Shown: positions 42,780-52,050 of the stretch, piece by piece
Position numbering within the stretch: the first letter of the stretch is position 1
How the letters are laid out: every line of letters begins with the position of its first letter
Assembly: GCF_014205015.1 (NCBI RefSeq)
Contig: NZ_JACHMO010000001.1
Span: 4,774,001-4,838,000, forward strand
Length of the DNA: 64,000 nt
Origin: Saccharothrix ecbatanensis
Lineage (GTDB): Bacteria > Actinomycetota > Actinomycetes > Mycobacteriales > Pseudonocardiaceae
Reading direction: 5' to 3'
Translations under genes and position numbers: made by a program
The notes under the pieces: generated by a model
Told to the model about the DNA's origin: nothing
What the model saw: only the letters and a program-made list of their open reading frames with translations
Databases searched by the model: none

Positions 42780-45350
42780 CTACCGCTGAGGCGTCACGGA
42801 CTTCGCCACGACCAGCGGGGCGAGGGAGATCCAGTCGACGTTCGGACCCGCCCCGGTGGCGTTGCCGAACGTGACCTCACCGCCCTCCGTGGTCAGGTCC
42901 AGCGGTGACGTCTCCGGCCAGAAGCCGTCCCACGTGTAGTTGTGCCGGTACGGCGCACGGGTCGTCCCGCCACCCGCCTCCGTCGCGTCGAGGTACCGGG
43001 TGATCGTGTCCGCGTTGTACGCGTGGCCGGTGTTCTTCTCCGCCTGCGCGTAACCAACGGTCAGGTTGTACTGACCGGGCGCCGCCGGACGCGGCACGGT
43101 CACCGTTCCGCCGTTGCCCAGCGACCCGACGTACGAACCGCCGGACGCCCAGACCCCGGACTGCACGACCGCACTGCCGCCCAACCGCCCGGACTCGGCC
43201 TCGACGACCGCCGCCCGCGCGTCCGCGTCACTCGCGCGGACCTGGGTGAGCGCACCGAGCACGACCTTCCCACGCGCCTCGTTGGTCAGCTTCACCTCCG
43301 TGACACCCGCCTTCAGGTGCACGGTGGCACTGCCGTTCCACACACCCGCCCGGTCGGTGGTCAGGTCGCCACCGGCCACGCGCCGCCCGGACAGCGTCAC
43401 GCCGATCTTGCTCGGCCCGGCCCCGACCCACGTGGTGGACAAGGTGTAGTAGCCGTCCTGCTTGGCCGACACGTACGTGGTGACCGAAGCGTCCGCGTCG
43501 AGAGAGACGGCGGTAGGCGTCAGAACGGCGGCGTCACGCACACCCCGCTCGACCACGGTGCCTGAGGTACGACGGGCGTCCGCCAGCGAGTACACCGCCT
43601 TCTCCGGCCCGGTCACCTCGGTGAGGTCGATCCGGTCCAGCGTGTTGTCGCCCGCGGCGCCCAGGTGGCCGGTAGGTCCGCTGGTGCGCAAAGACAGGCG
43701 GTGCTTGCCGGCGGACAACGTGATCGGCACGTCGACCCGCCCGCGGTACGTCCAGTTGAGCACCGCCGGGTAGGTCACCGTCTGCACGTGCACGTCATCG
43801 ACGTACAACGCCTGCTGTCCCACGAACCCGCCGTTGCCGTACAGCACGCCCAGCTCGTACTTGCCGGAACGCGGCACCTCGACGTCCACGGTCACCCGCG
43901 AGCCGGCGTTGTTCATGTACCCGACGTCACTGCCGCCCGACGTGGTGTAGCTCCAGCCTCCCGGATCGTGCTGCGAGACGACCCGCGCGTTCTCCACCAG
44001 GCCGGACTCGGCCTCGTACTTGGCGGACCAGGGCGCGTTGGCGACCGGCGCCGCGCCGTGGCCGGCGGGCGTGATCAGCACCTGGTACGCGGCGAGCGGG
44101 TCGCCACCGGGCACGTCGACCTTCACCTTGCCGTCCACGACGGCGACCCGCGACGCCGCCACGACCGGCGGCTGCTGCGCGTCACCCTCGTAACCGGACC
44201 AGGTGGCCTTGGAGACCCGCACGTCGACCGAGCGGCCGAACGTCGACTTCGCCAAGCCCGACACCTCGACCTCGACCGCACTGGCCGAGCCGCCGAGCAG
44301 GACGGTGGCCTTGGCGTCGTCGCGGTCGAGCGTCGCCAAGCCCTGCAACGAGTCCTTGGTGCTGGGACGCGGCGGCGTGACGCGAACGGTGTCACCGGAC
44401 ATGTCCGCGTACCACTTGGACAGCCACCAGCCGCCATTCGCACGCGTGGTGCGCACGGCGTGGTCGCTGAGGTTGCCCGCCATGGTCCAGAAGGCCATCT
44501 GCCCGTCGACCTTGGTGTCCTCCAGCATGGTGATCCACTGGATCATCTGGCCGGGCACGGAGGTGTCCCGCCGGTTGGCGTACTCGGTGATGTTCACCGG
44601 CAGCGGCCCGATGCCCAGCGACCGCTCCATCTCCCGGTAGTGCGCGAAGTGCTCGCGGTAGTTGGTCAGGGAGTCCGGGCTGAGCTCGTGCCAGGTGACG
44701 ATCTCCGGCAGCACGTCGTTCGCCTTGGCGTAGGTGAGGAAGTCCCGCAGCCGGCCGGGGTTGTAGTTGGCCTCACCGGGACCGTCGATCCGCGCGTTCG
44801 GCAGCACGGACTTCACCGTCCGGTACACCTTGGTCCAGTCGGCGAGGAACTTGTCCTTGCTCTTGGACCAGTCCCCGTACCAGATCCAGTCCGGCTCGTT
44901 GAAGATCGTCCACACGAACCGGTCCCGATCCGGGCGCGCGGCGACCTTGTCCAACTGGGGCCGCAGCCGGGCGATGTAGTCGTCGATGCCGAGGTCCTGG
45001 TACGGCCACTTGCTGTAGATGTCCTGCGAGTTGATGTAGATGTCCGTGCCGCCGGACGACAGGAAGTCGTCCGCGGTCACGAGCGCGTCGCCGCCGGGGT
45101 GCTGCTCGCCGTCCGGCGGCTTCTGGGCGACAGTCCGCGGGCGCATCCCCGCGATCAGGTCGCGCGACGGCACGCCTTGGTCACCGAGGCCGTACAGGAT
45201 GCCGGTGGCGCCGCCGTAGAAGGCCCCGGTGGAGTCGGCCAGGTCGACGCGCAGCGTCTCCGCGGGCGCGGCCGACGCTCCCGTCGGTGTCAGTGGCACG
45301 AGCACGAGTGTGGCTGCCACAGCCACGCTCGTCAGTGATCGGTATCTCAA
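42780..45350 (-). CDS. Secreted GH39-like glycosidase with carbohydrate-binding modules
   Basis: 856 residues. A signal peptide (VAVAATLVLVPLTPTGASA) precedes a TIM-barrel with acid/base Glu in WTIFNEPDWIWYG and probable nucleophile Glu in LPVNITEYANRRD, as in clan GH-A families such as GH39. Two CBM6/CBM35-like beta modules follow (first starting WSAKYEAESGLVENARVV, last ending NVDWISLAPL), with a linker domain between. Translation is placed at TTG 45350 because GAGGAG is 6 bases upstream and this gives a clean signal peptide; longer readings run into the binding-protein gene. Last gene of a galactoside operon. Specificity unknown. Confidence 0.8.
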   Translation of the reverse strand: MRYRSLTSVAVAATLVLVPLTPTGASAAPAETLRVDLADSTGAFYGGATGILYGLGDQGVPSRDLIAGMRPRTVAQKPPDGEQHPGGDALVTADDFLSSGGTDIYINSQDIYSKWPYQDLGIDDYIARLRPQLDKVAARPDRDRFVWTIFNEPDWIWYGDWSKSKDKFLADWTKVYRTVKSVLPNARIDGPGEANYNPGRLRDFLTYAKANDVLPEIVTWHELSPDSLTNYREHFAHYREMERSLGIGPLPVNITEYANRRDTSVPGQMIQWITMLEDTKVDGQMAFWTMAGNLSDHAVRTTRANGGWWLSKWYADMSGDTVRVTPPRPSTKDSLQGLATLDRDDAKATVLLGGSASAVEVEVSGLAKSTFGRSVDVRVSKATWSGYEGDAQQPPVVAASRVAVVDGKVKVDVPGGDPLAAYQVLITPAGHGAAPVANAPWSAKYEAESGLVENARVVSQHDPGGWSYTTSGGSDVGYMNNAGSRVTVDVEVPRSGKYELGVLYGNGGFVGQQALYVDDVHVQTVTYPAVLNWTYRGRVDVPITLSAGKHRLSLRTSGPTGHLGAAGDNTLDRIDLTEVTGPEKAVYSLADARRTSGTVVERGVRDAAVLTPTAVSLDADASVTTYVSAKQDGYYTLSTTWVGAGPSKIGVTLSGRRVAGGDLTTDRAGVWNGSATVHLKAGVTEVKLTNEARGKVVLGALTQVRASDADARAAVVEAESGRLGGSAVVQSGVWASGGSYVGSLGNGGTVTVPRPAAPGQYNLTVGYAQAEKNTGHAYNADTITRYLDATEAGGGTTRAPYRHNYTWDGFWPETSPLDLTTEGGEVTFGNATGAGPNVDWISLAPLVVAKSVTPQR

Positions 45351-45379
45351 GGGAACTCCTCTTCGAGTGTCTTGAACAG

Positions 45380-46720
45380 CTACCGGAACAGTGCGTTGAC
45401 CTGCTCGTTGATCGCGGTCAACGACGAGGGGTCGGCCTGGGAGGACAGCACCGCGTCCACCGCCGGGCCGACGAGCGACGCGATCTCGGGGGCGTGGTCG
45501 GTGATCGGGTACAGGTGGGTCGCGCCGTCGTCCACCGCGCCGGTGAACGCGGTGATGTCCACGCCCTTGGCGGCGAACTTGTCCTTGGCGATGGCCAGCG
45601 CCTCGGGGATCGCCGGGAACACGACGGCCTGCTCGCCGACCTTCTTCTGGCACTCGGCGGAAGCCAGGTACTTGACCCACTTCCACGCGCCGTCACGGTT
45701 GTCCGTGCCGGTGTAGATCGAGTCGGCCAGGCCGTTGAAGATGGTGGCGCGCTTGCCGGACGGCCCGACGGGCGTCGGCGCGACACCGGCCTCGACGCCG
45801 TCGTAGCCGAAGTAGCTGCCGATCATCCAGGAACCGTTGGTGCTCAAGGCGTACTTGCCCGCGCCGAACCCGTCGTTGACGCTGGAGCCGGAGCGCGCGG
45901 TGGCGAGGCTGGGCATGTAGCCCTTCTCGATGAGGCCGCTGAACCAGCCCAGCGTCTGCTGGAATTTCGGGTCGTCGTAGTTGAACTTCGTGCCCCACGG
46001 GTTCTTGTCCGTGTACTCCCAGCCGGTGCTGAGCGCGTACATGCTCCACATCTGCTGGCCGACGCCCGCGCCGTTGTTCTCGTCCAGGCCCAGTCCGTGC
46101 ACGGCCACCTTGGACTTGTCGAAGCCGGGCTGGTCGCCGCGCACGCCGTTGGCGTCCACGGTCAGGTGGGCGATCAGCTTCTCGTAGCTGCCGCCGTCCT
46201 GCGGGTTCCACGTGAGCTTGGTCAGGTCGGCCTCGGCGACACCCGCGTCGCCGAGCATCTTCTTGTTGTAGAACAGGGCGACCGTGTCGAAGTCCTTGGG
46301 CAGGCCGTACCGCTTGCCGTCCTGGGCGACCCACAGGTCGGCCAGGCCTTCGGCGTAGACGTCCGTCGCCACCGCATCCCGTTGGACGAACTCGTCCAGC
46401 GGCACGAGCTGGTTCTTGGACGCGTAGGTCGGGAAGTAGTTGAGGTGGTTGGTGAACACGTCCGGCGCGGTGCCCGCGACCAGCCCGGTGGTGATCTTGT
46501 TCCAGTAGTCGGCCCAGCCGAACTGCTCGATCTTCACCTTCGTGTCGGGGTTGGCGCTCTGGAAAGCGTCGGCGCACGCCTGGTAGGCGGGCAGCTGGTT
46601 GGCGTCCCACAGCCAGTACGTGACCTCGTTCGAACCGCCGCCGTCGGCGGGCGCGCCCGCGCAACCCGCCAACGCCAACGGGATCAGGGCGGCGATGGCC
46701 GCCAACTTCGGGAACCTCAC
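45380..46720 (-). CDS. Sugar ABC transporter substrate-binding lipoprotein
   Basis: 446 residues, family 1 extracellular solute-binding protein. Lipobox LALAGC near 20, then EVTYWLWDANQLPAYQACAD at the domain start. GTG at 46720 with AAAGGAG upstream; the open frame extends to 46759. It captures an oligosaccharide, probably a galactoside given the GH36 partner. Confidence 0.9.
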   Translation of the reverse strand: MRFPKLAAIAALIPLALAGCAGAPADGGGSNEVTYWLWDANQLPAYQACADAFQSANPDTKVKIEQFGWADYWNKITTGLVAGTAPDVFTNHLNYFPTYASKNQLVPLDEFVQRDAVATDVYAEGLADLWVAQDGKRYGLPKDFDTVALFYNKKMLGDAGVAEADLTKLTWNPQDGGSYEKLIAHLTVDANGVRGDQPGFDKSKVAVHGLGLDENNGAGVGQQMWSMYALSTGWEYTDKNPWGTKFNYDDPKFQQTLGWFSGLIEKGYMPSLATARSGSSVNDGFGAGKYALSTNGSWMIGSYFGYDGVEAGVAPTPVGPSGKRATIFNGLADSIYTGTDNRDGAWKWVKYLASAECQKKVGEQAVVFPAIPEALAIAKDKFAAKGVDITAFTGAVDDGATHLYPITDHAPEIASLVGPAVDAVLSSQADPSSLTAINEQVNALFR

Positions 46721-46755
46721 GGTGAACTCCTTTGTCCCACCCGCGTCCGGACGCC

Positions 46756-47667
46756 TCACTTGATGCCCGAGAACTGGATGGAGTCGACGATCCGCCGGCC
46801 GAAGGCGACGAACAGGGCGATGACTGGCAGCGCCGCGAGCAGGGTGGCGGCCATGAGGCCCGCCCAGTCGGGACTGCCTTGTGGCGTCTGGGAGCGGAAC
46901 ACGCCCAGTGCCACCGTGAGAACGCGGACGTTCTCACCCTGGCCGACCAGCAGCGGCCAGAAGTACTCGTTCCAGGCGGTGATGTACGCCAGCAGCGTGA
47001 GCGTCATCAGCGGCGCCCGGCTCATCGGGAGGATGATGCGGAAGAAGATCCGCGGGTGTCCCGCGCCGTCGATGCGGGCCGCTTCTTCCACCTCGCGGCT
47101 GATCCCGAGCATGAACTGGCGCATGAAGAACACCGCGAACGGGGTCATGAAGAAGAACGGCAGGATGATCGCGGCATACGTGTTCAGCAGGTTCAGATCC
47201 CGCATCAGCACGAAGTTCGGCAGCGCGGTGAAGATCGGCGGGATCATCAGCGCGGTCAGGAAGACGAAGAACACCGCCTCCCGGCCACGCCACCGCAGCC
47301 GGGCGAAAGCGTACGCCGCCATCGCGCTGAACAACACCTGCCCGGCCGTGATGACCGCCGACGTGAGCACCGAGTTCCACAAGTAGCGCCAGAAGTCGAT
47401 GGACGCGCCCGAGCCGCCCTGCTTCCTGGCTTCATCCAACGAGGACAGGCCCAGCACCCGTTCGAACGCGCCGAGGGTGAAGTCGGCCGGCAGCATCGAA
47501 CCGGCGTTGGCGGCCAGCGCCCGGTTGTCGGACAACGAGATGCGCAGCATCCAGTAGAAGGGGAACAACGTGATCAGGACCAGCAGGCCGAGCACCACCC
47601 AGCCCAGCACCTTCTGCCACCGGATCCGTTGCCACCACAGTGGTTTTCCGTTGCGCGCGAGAGTCAT
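46756..47667 (-). CDS. Carbohydrate ABC permease (MalG-type)
   Basis: 303 residues, six membrane segments, EAA loop EVEEAARIDGAGHPRIFFRI. ATG at 47667 with AAGGAG upstream. Pairs with the adjacent MalF-type permease. Confidence 0.9.
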   Translation of the reverse strand: MTLARNGKPLWWQRIRWQKVLGWVVLGLLVLITLFPFYWMLRISLSDNRALAANAGSMLPADFTLGAFERVLGLSSLDEARKQGGSGASIDFWRYLWNSVLTSAVITAGQVLFSAMAAYAFARLRWRGREAVFFVFLTALMIPPIFTALPNFVLMRDLNLLNTYAAIILPFFFMTPFAVFFMRQFMLGISREVEEAARIDGAGHPRIFFRIILPMSRAPLMTLTLLAYITAWNEYFWPLLVGQGENVRVLTVALGVFRSQTPQGSPDWAGLMAATLLAALPVIALFVAFGRRIVDSIQFSGIK

Positions 47668-47678
47668 CACCGGCTCCT

Positions 47679-48554
47679 TCAGTCCAGGTCCGAGCTGCCC
47701 GCGCGGAGCAACTTCAGCTGTGCCAGCGCCACGCCGACGAGGATCAGGAACAGCACGACGCACAGCGCCGCCGCGTACCCGAAGTCGAACTGCTGGAACG
47801 CCTTCTCGTAGATGTAGAAGTAGATGACGCGGGTGGCGTCGACCGGGCCGCCCTTCGTGGTCACCGCGACCGTGTCGAAGATCTGGAACGAGCCGATCAC
47901 CGTCAGCACCAACACCATCGCCAGCACCGGCCGCAGCAGCGGCATCGTGATCGTGCGGAACACGCGGGCCTCCGACGCGCCGTCGATCGCCGCCGCCTCG
48001 TACACCGACGTCGGGATCGCCTGGAGTCCGGCGAAGATCAGCAGCGCGGTGTACCCCATGTGCCGCCACACGTTGACCAGCGCGATGGTCGGGATGGCGG
48101 TGGACGTCTCGCCGAAGAACGCGACCGGGTCGATCCCGACCCACGTCAGCATCGCGTTCACGATGCCCAGCTGCGCGTCCAGCATCGTGTACCAGACCAG
48201 CGCCACGACGACGTTCGCGATCAGGTACGGCAGCAGCAACGCGCCTCGCACCACGGAAGACTTCGTCAACCGGTGCATCAGCACGGCGATCAGCAACGCC
48301 ACCACGGTCTGCACGCTGATGTTGATCAGCACGTACTCGCCGGTGACCAGCAGCGCGTTCCAGAACTTCCGGTCCGACATCGCGTCCGCGTAGTTCTGCG
48401 CGCCCACCCAGTTCGGCGTGGCCAGCAGGCTGTAGTCGGTGAAGCTCAGGTAGAACGTCTGGAGCGCGGGCCAGGCGTAGAACAGCACGAAGCCGAAGCC
48501 CGCCGGCAGCAGGAACAGCAACGCGACCCGGCCTTCGCCGCGGCGGGCGATCAT
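47679..48554 (-). CDS. Carbohydrate ABC permease (MalF-type)
   Basis: 291 residues, six membrane segments, EAA loop SVYEAAAIDGASEARVFRTI. Start ATG 48554 overlaps the GH36 stop by 4 bp. No ATPase is encoded in this operon, so a shared MsiK-type ATPase elsewhere is probably used, as in other actinomycetes. Confidence 0.9.
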   Translation of the reverse strand: MIARRGEGRVALLFLLPAGFGFVLFYAWPALQTFYLSFTDYSLLATPNWVGAQNYADAMSDRKFWNALLVTGEYVLINISVQTVVALLIAVLMHRLTKSSVVRGALLLPYLIANVVVALVWYTMLDAQLGIVNAMLTWVGIDPVAFFGETSTAIPTIALVNVWRHMGYTALLIFAGLQAIPTSVYEAAAIDGASEARVFRTITMPLLRPVLAMVLVLTVIGSFQIFDTVAVTTKGGPVDATRVIYFYIYEKAFQQFDFGYAAALCVVLFLILVGVALAQLKLLRAGSSDLD

Positions 48555-50698
48555 GCGACGTCCTCCTTCAGGTGCAGCACCAGCGCGTGCTCGGGGTGCA
48601 GCGGCGGGATCTGCACGCCGACCTCGCCGAGCGCCCGTCCCGACAGGCGTGCGCCGTCGGCGAGCCACGGCACCTGGACCAGGGCGATGGACGACGGCAG
48701 GCCGTCGGGTGCGACCGGGCGGACGGTGAACCGGGTGTCCGGCGGGAGGCCCGGCAGCGTCACCCGGCCGGGCGAGGTGGTCGTGCCGGACGCCAGGCGT
48801 GCCACGGAGAACAGCGCCTGCGTGCCGTCCGCCGACACGACGCCGTGCACCAGGACGGTCGGGTCGGGCGAGTCGGCGCGGACGACGCGTCCGGTGTGCA
48901 GCCAGCCGCGGACGTCCTTGTAGAACGCCACCCAGCGGGCGAGCCCGGCAAGTTCGGCGGGCGTGGCGGCGGTGAGGTCCCACTCGATGCCGAGGTGGCC
49001 GAACAGGGCGGTCGCGCCGCGGAACGACAGGTCGTGCCGCCGTCCCGTGGTGTGCGAGCGTTCCGCGCCGATGTGCGTGCCGATCAGCTCCGGCGGCAGC
49101 AGCAGACCGGTCCAGCGCTGGATGCCCTGCCGGTCCAGCGCGTCGATGCAGTCGCTGGCCCAGACGCGGTCGGTGCGTTCCAGGATGCCGAGGTCGATCC
49201 GGGCGCCGCCGGAGGAGCACGACTCGATCTCCAGGCCGGGGTGCTTGCGGCGCAGGTCGTCGAACAGGCGGTAGGCGGCGTGGGTCTGCGCGTGCACGGC
49301 CGGCGCGCCGGTGCGCGAGTCGCCCGCGTCGACCAGATCCCTGTTGTGGTCCCACTTCAGGAACGCCAGTCGGTACTCGCGGATCAGCGCGTCGAGGCGT
49401 TCCAGCAGGTACGCGTGGACGTCGTCGCGGGTCAGGTCGAGCACGAACTGGCCGCGGATCAGCGGCGGGTGACGGCCGCAGGTCGCCAGGATCCAGTCGG
49501 GGTGCGCGCGCAGCAGGTCGGAGTCGGCGCTGACCATCTCCGGCTCCACCCACAGGCCGAACTCCAGGCCCAGGCCGCGGACGTGGTCGACCAGCGGGTG
49601 CAGGCCGTCCGGCCAGACGTTCTCGTCCACGTGCCAGTCGCCCAGGCCGGCCGTGTCGTCACGCCTGCCGTGGAACCAGCCGTCGTCCAGCACGAACAGC
49701 TCCGCGCCCGCCTCGGCGCCCGCGTCGGCCAGTTCCTTGAGGCGGTCCAGGTCGTGGTCGAAGTACACCGCCTCCCAGGTGTTCAGCACGACCTTGCGCG
49801 GGCCGGTCGGGTGGTGCGGGCGGGCGCGCAGGTGGTCGTGGAAGCGGGCGGACAGCTCGTCCAGCCCGTCGCCGTAGGACGCGAACACGTCCGGGGTCGT
49901 GTAGCCCTCCCCCGGCGCGAGCCGGACTTCACCGGCCAGCAGCAGTTCGCCGCCGCCGATCACGGCGTCACCGGTGGGCAGCCGCTCGGCGTACGTGCGG
50001 TGGTTGCCGCTCCACGCCACGTGCACGCCCCACACTCGGCCGCGCCGGAACCCGAACCCGGCCTCGCCTGCCACCAGCACCAGCGTCGCGTCGGACCCGG
50101 TTCGGCCGCGCCTGCTGTCCCGGACGTGGGCGTCCACTGCGAACGGTCGGCGCTGCGGGGTGCGTTCGCGCCCCCACCGGCCCGTGAGGTCGAGAATTTC
50201 GTTGGCGTGACTTGGAATCGGGAGCGCGAGGGCCAGGCCGTCGAGCGTGTAGGGCAGCTCGGCGACGTTGCGCAGCGTGGCCTTCATCCGCACCAGGCCC
50301 GCCGGGGTCAGGCCGATCTCCAGGTCGAGCGTCAACCCGGCCTCGACGTCCGCGGCCCGCACCAGGCAGACACCGGAGGACTCGGTCACGGCGCTCACGA
50401 CGAACAGCGGTGACCAGTCCGCGCCGTCACGATGTCCCCGCACGCCAGGCAATCCGGCCCAGCCGGTGGCGTGCTCGGGGACGACCGCGACGGCCACCGG
50501 GACGTCCGGGGAGTTCGGGATCACCGCCGGGACCGCGGTCTCGGCCAGGCCGCGCTCGCCCCCGACGCCGAGGTCCGCGCCCCAGTGCAGCACTTGCGGC
50601 AGGCGGAAACCCGCGCAGTGCAACACGAGGCTGACCCCGGCCGCCCTGAGGTGGACGAGCCGGTCGGCTGGTTCGACGGCCGGTGGATCGGCGGACAC
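48551..50698 (-). CDS. Alpha-galactosidase, GH36
   Basis: 715 residues. N-terminal beta-supersandwich, then the TIM barrel with NTWEAVYFDHDLDRL, nucleophile Asp in FLKWDHNRD and acid/base Asp in VWASDCIDALDRQGIQRW. EIESCSSGGARIDLGIL is the conserved CSSGGxR motif. No signal peptide, so it acts in the cytoplasm on imported galactosides. GTG at 50698 with AGGAG upstream is the start; longer frames cross the operators. First gene of the operon. Confidence 0.92.
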   Translation of the reverse strand: MSADPPAVEPADRLVHLRAAGVSLVLHCAGFRLPQVLHWGADLGVGGERGLAETAVPAVIPNSPDVPVAVAVVPEHATGWAGLPGVRGHRDGADWSPLFVVSAVTESSGVCLVRAADVEAGLTLDLEIGLTPAGLVRMKATLRNVAELPYTLDGLALALPIPSHANEILDLTGRWGRERTPQRRPFAVDAHVRDSRRGRTGSDATLVLVAGEAGFGFRRGRVWGVHVAWSGNHRTYAERLPTGDAVIGGGELLLAGEVRLAPGEGYTTPDVFASYGDGLDELSARFHDHLRARPHHPTGPRKVVLNTWEAVYFDHDLDRLKELADAGAEAGAELFVLDDGWFHGRRDDTAGLGDWHVDENVWPDGLHPLVDHVRGLGLEFGLWVEPEMVSADSDLLRAHPDWILATCGRHPPLIRGQFVLDLTRDDVHAYLLERLDALIREYRLAFLKWDHNRDLVDAGDSRTGAPAVHAQTHAAYRLFDDLRRKHPGLEIESCSSGGARIDLGILERTDRVWASDCIDALDRQGIQRWTGLLLPPELIGTHIGAERSHTTGRRHDLSFRGATALFGHLGIEWDLTAATPAELAGLARWVAFYKDVRGWLHTGRVVRADSPDPTVLVHGVVSADGTQALFSVARLASGTTTSPGRVTLPGLPPDTRFTVRPVAPDGLPSSIALVQVPWLADGARLSGRALGEVGVQIPPLHPEHALVLHLKEDVA

Positions 50699-50770
50699 GG
50701 GCGACTCCTGTGCTTCGTAGCCGACTTGGCCGGCTTGGTGGGGCTTGTGAGGGCTTGACGGGCGGGGGCG

Positions 50771-50788
50771 ACATTGACCGTTCAATGG
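50771..50788. promoter_or_regulatory. LacI-type operator O1
   Basis: ACATTGACCGTTCAATGG: inverted CATTGA/TCAATG around CCGT, 73 bp upstream of the GH36 start. Adjacent to O2. Confidence 0.7.
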
Positions 50789-50805
50789 CATTGAACGTTC
50801 CATGC
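50788..50805. promoter_or_regulatory. LacI-type operator O2
   Basis: GCATTGAACGTTCCATGC: palindromic apart from one mismatch, with the central CG typical of LacI-family operators. It abuts O1, 17 bp centre to centre. Confidence 0.68.
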
Positions 50806-50859
50806 AAAATGTCACCGCCATGCCACCCCGTCAACGGAAGTGCGGGTAACGAGTCCGCA

Positions 50860-50877
50860 ACATTGACCGGTCAATGT
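50860..50877. promoter_or_regulatory. LacI-type operator O3
   Basis: ACATTGACCGGTCAATGT: perfect 18-bp palindrome just before the lacI-type gene, suited to autoregulation. Distance to O1 is 89 bp centre to centre, compatible with looping. Confidence 0.75.
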
Positions 50878-50905
50878 GTCCATGTCGTCACGGTGGGTCA
50901 ATCAT

Positions 50906-51946
50906 GTGCGAGTGCGAGGAGACGGACAGGCGCCCAAGGGCGAAGCGCGGCGGATCAGCATCGTGGACGTGGCCGCGGCGGCGGGCGTGTCCCGGCAGAC
51001 CGTCTCCAACGTCCTCAACGGGCGCGACTCGTACTACTCGGAGACGACGTTCGAGCGGGTCACGGCGGCGATGCAGGCGCTGGGCTACCAGCCGAACCGG
51101 GCCGCGCAGACGTTGCGCTCGCGGCGGACCATGCAGATCGGCTACCACATCTTCGGCGAGCAGCTGGAGAGCATGCAGGGCTTCACCCTGCACTTCCTCC
51201 AGGCGCTGGTGAAGGCCGCGTCCGAGATCGACAACCAGGTGCTGGTGTTCACCCACCACCGCGACGACCCGCTCGGCGTGTTCAAGGACCTGGTGGCCCG
51301 GCGCACGGTGGACGCGGTGATCCTGTCGGAGTCCCGGATCGACGACGCGCGCGCCCGGTTCCTGGCCGAGAGCGGCCTGCCGTTCGCCTGCTTCGGCCGG
51401 CTGGCGGCGGACCTGCCGCAGCAGTGGGTGGACGTCGACAACGTCGCCGGCATGCAGCCGCTGGTGGACCTGCTCGTGGCGGAGGGTCACCAGCGGATCG
51501 CCTACCTCGGCGCGGAGGGCGAGGAGTACTGGAAGATCGAGCGGCTGGAGGGGTTCACGGCGGGCCTCGCACGTCACGGCCTGCGGTTGCCCAAGGCGTC
51601 GGTGTACCGGGGCACGGACGCGGCGATCCGGCGGCGGGCGCGGCAGCTGCTGACCGGCAAGAACCCGCCGAGCGCGATCGTCACCGGCAGTGACTCCGTC
51701 GGCGCGGTGGTGGTGAACGTGGCGCACTCGCTGGGGCTGAAGGTCGGCTCGGACGTCGCGGTCACCGGTTTCGACGGCGGCGCGGTGGGGCTGTTGACCG
51801 AGCCGACCCTCACGTGCGCACGGATCCCGGTGGAGCGCATCACCCGGGAACTGGTCGCCCGCTGCCTCCGCCAGGTCGAGGGCGGCCCGAACGACGACCC
51901 GGGCCAGCTCGTGCCGACGGAGGTCGTGCGAGGCGGCAGCGCCTGA
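50906..51946 (+). CDS. LacI-family transcriptional regulator
   Basis: About 346 residues. HTH: ISIVDVAAAAGVSRQTVSNV then LNGRDSYYSETTFERV, hinge helix RAAQTLRSRR. The sugar-binding core follows, with FACFGRLAAD and VTGFDGGAVG. GTG at 50906 is preferred (GGTGGG 8 bases upstream); GTG 50876 or ATG 50882 would start inside or at operator O3. Divergent from the galactoside operon and its probable regulator. Confidence 0.88.
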   Translation: MRVRGDGQAPKGEARRISIVDVAAAAGVSRQTVSNVLNGRDSYYSETTFERVTAAMQALGYQPNRAAQTLRSRRTMQIGYHIFGEQLESMQGFTLHFLQALVKAASEIDNQVLVFTHHRDDPLGVFKDLVARRTVDAVILSESRIDDARARFLAESGLPFACFGRLAADLPQQWVDVDNVAGMQPLVDLLVAEGHQRIAYLGAEGEEYWKIERLEGFTAGLARHGLRLPKASVYRGTDAAIRRRARQLLTGKNPPSAIVTGSDSVGAVVVNVAHSLGLKVGSDVAVTGFDGGAVGLLTEPTLTCARIPVERITRELVARCLRQVEGGPNDDPGQLVPTEVVRGGSA

Positions 51947-51970
51947 CCCAGCGAGGCGGCCAGGCGTTAT

Positions 51971-52050
51971 GGCCGGTCAGGCGTTGCGGCCGGCCAGTGT
52001 CGTGGCCGACCAGGTGTTGCGGCCGGCCAGGTGCTGTGGCCGGTCAGGCG
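51971..52050. repeat. Degenerate tandem repeat
   Basis: Five imperfect copies of a unit beginning GGCCGG(T/C)CAGG at 51971, 51988, 52003, 52021 and 52038, period 15-18 bp. They lie between the lacI-type stop and the convergent gene, and the last copy enters that gene's 3' end. Confidence 0.6.

Noticed and set aside
45287..47386. Long plus-strand frame across the binding-protein and permease genes
   Set aside because: Antisense to three well-supported transporter and glycosidase genes; codon bias and composition do not fit.
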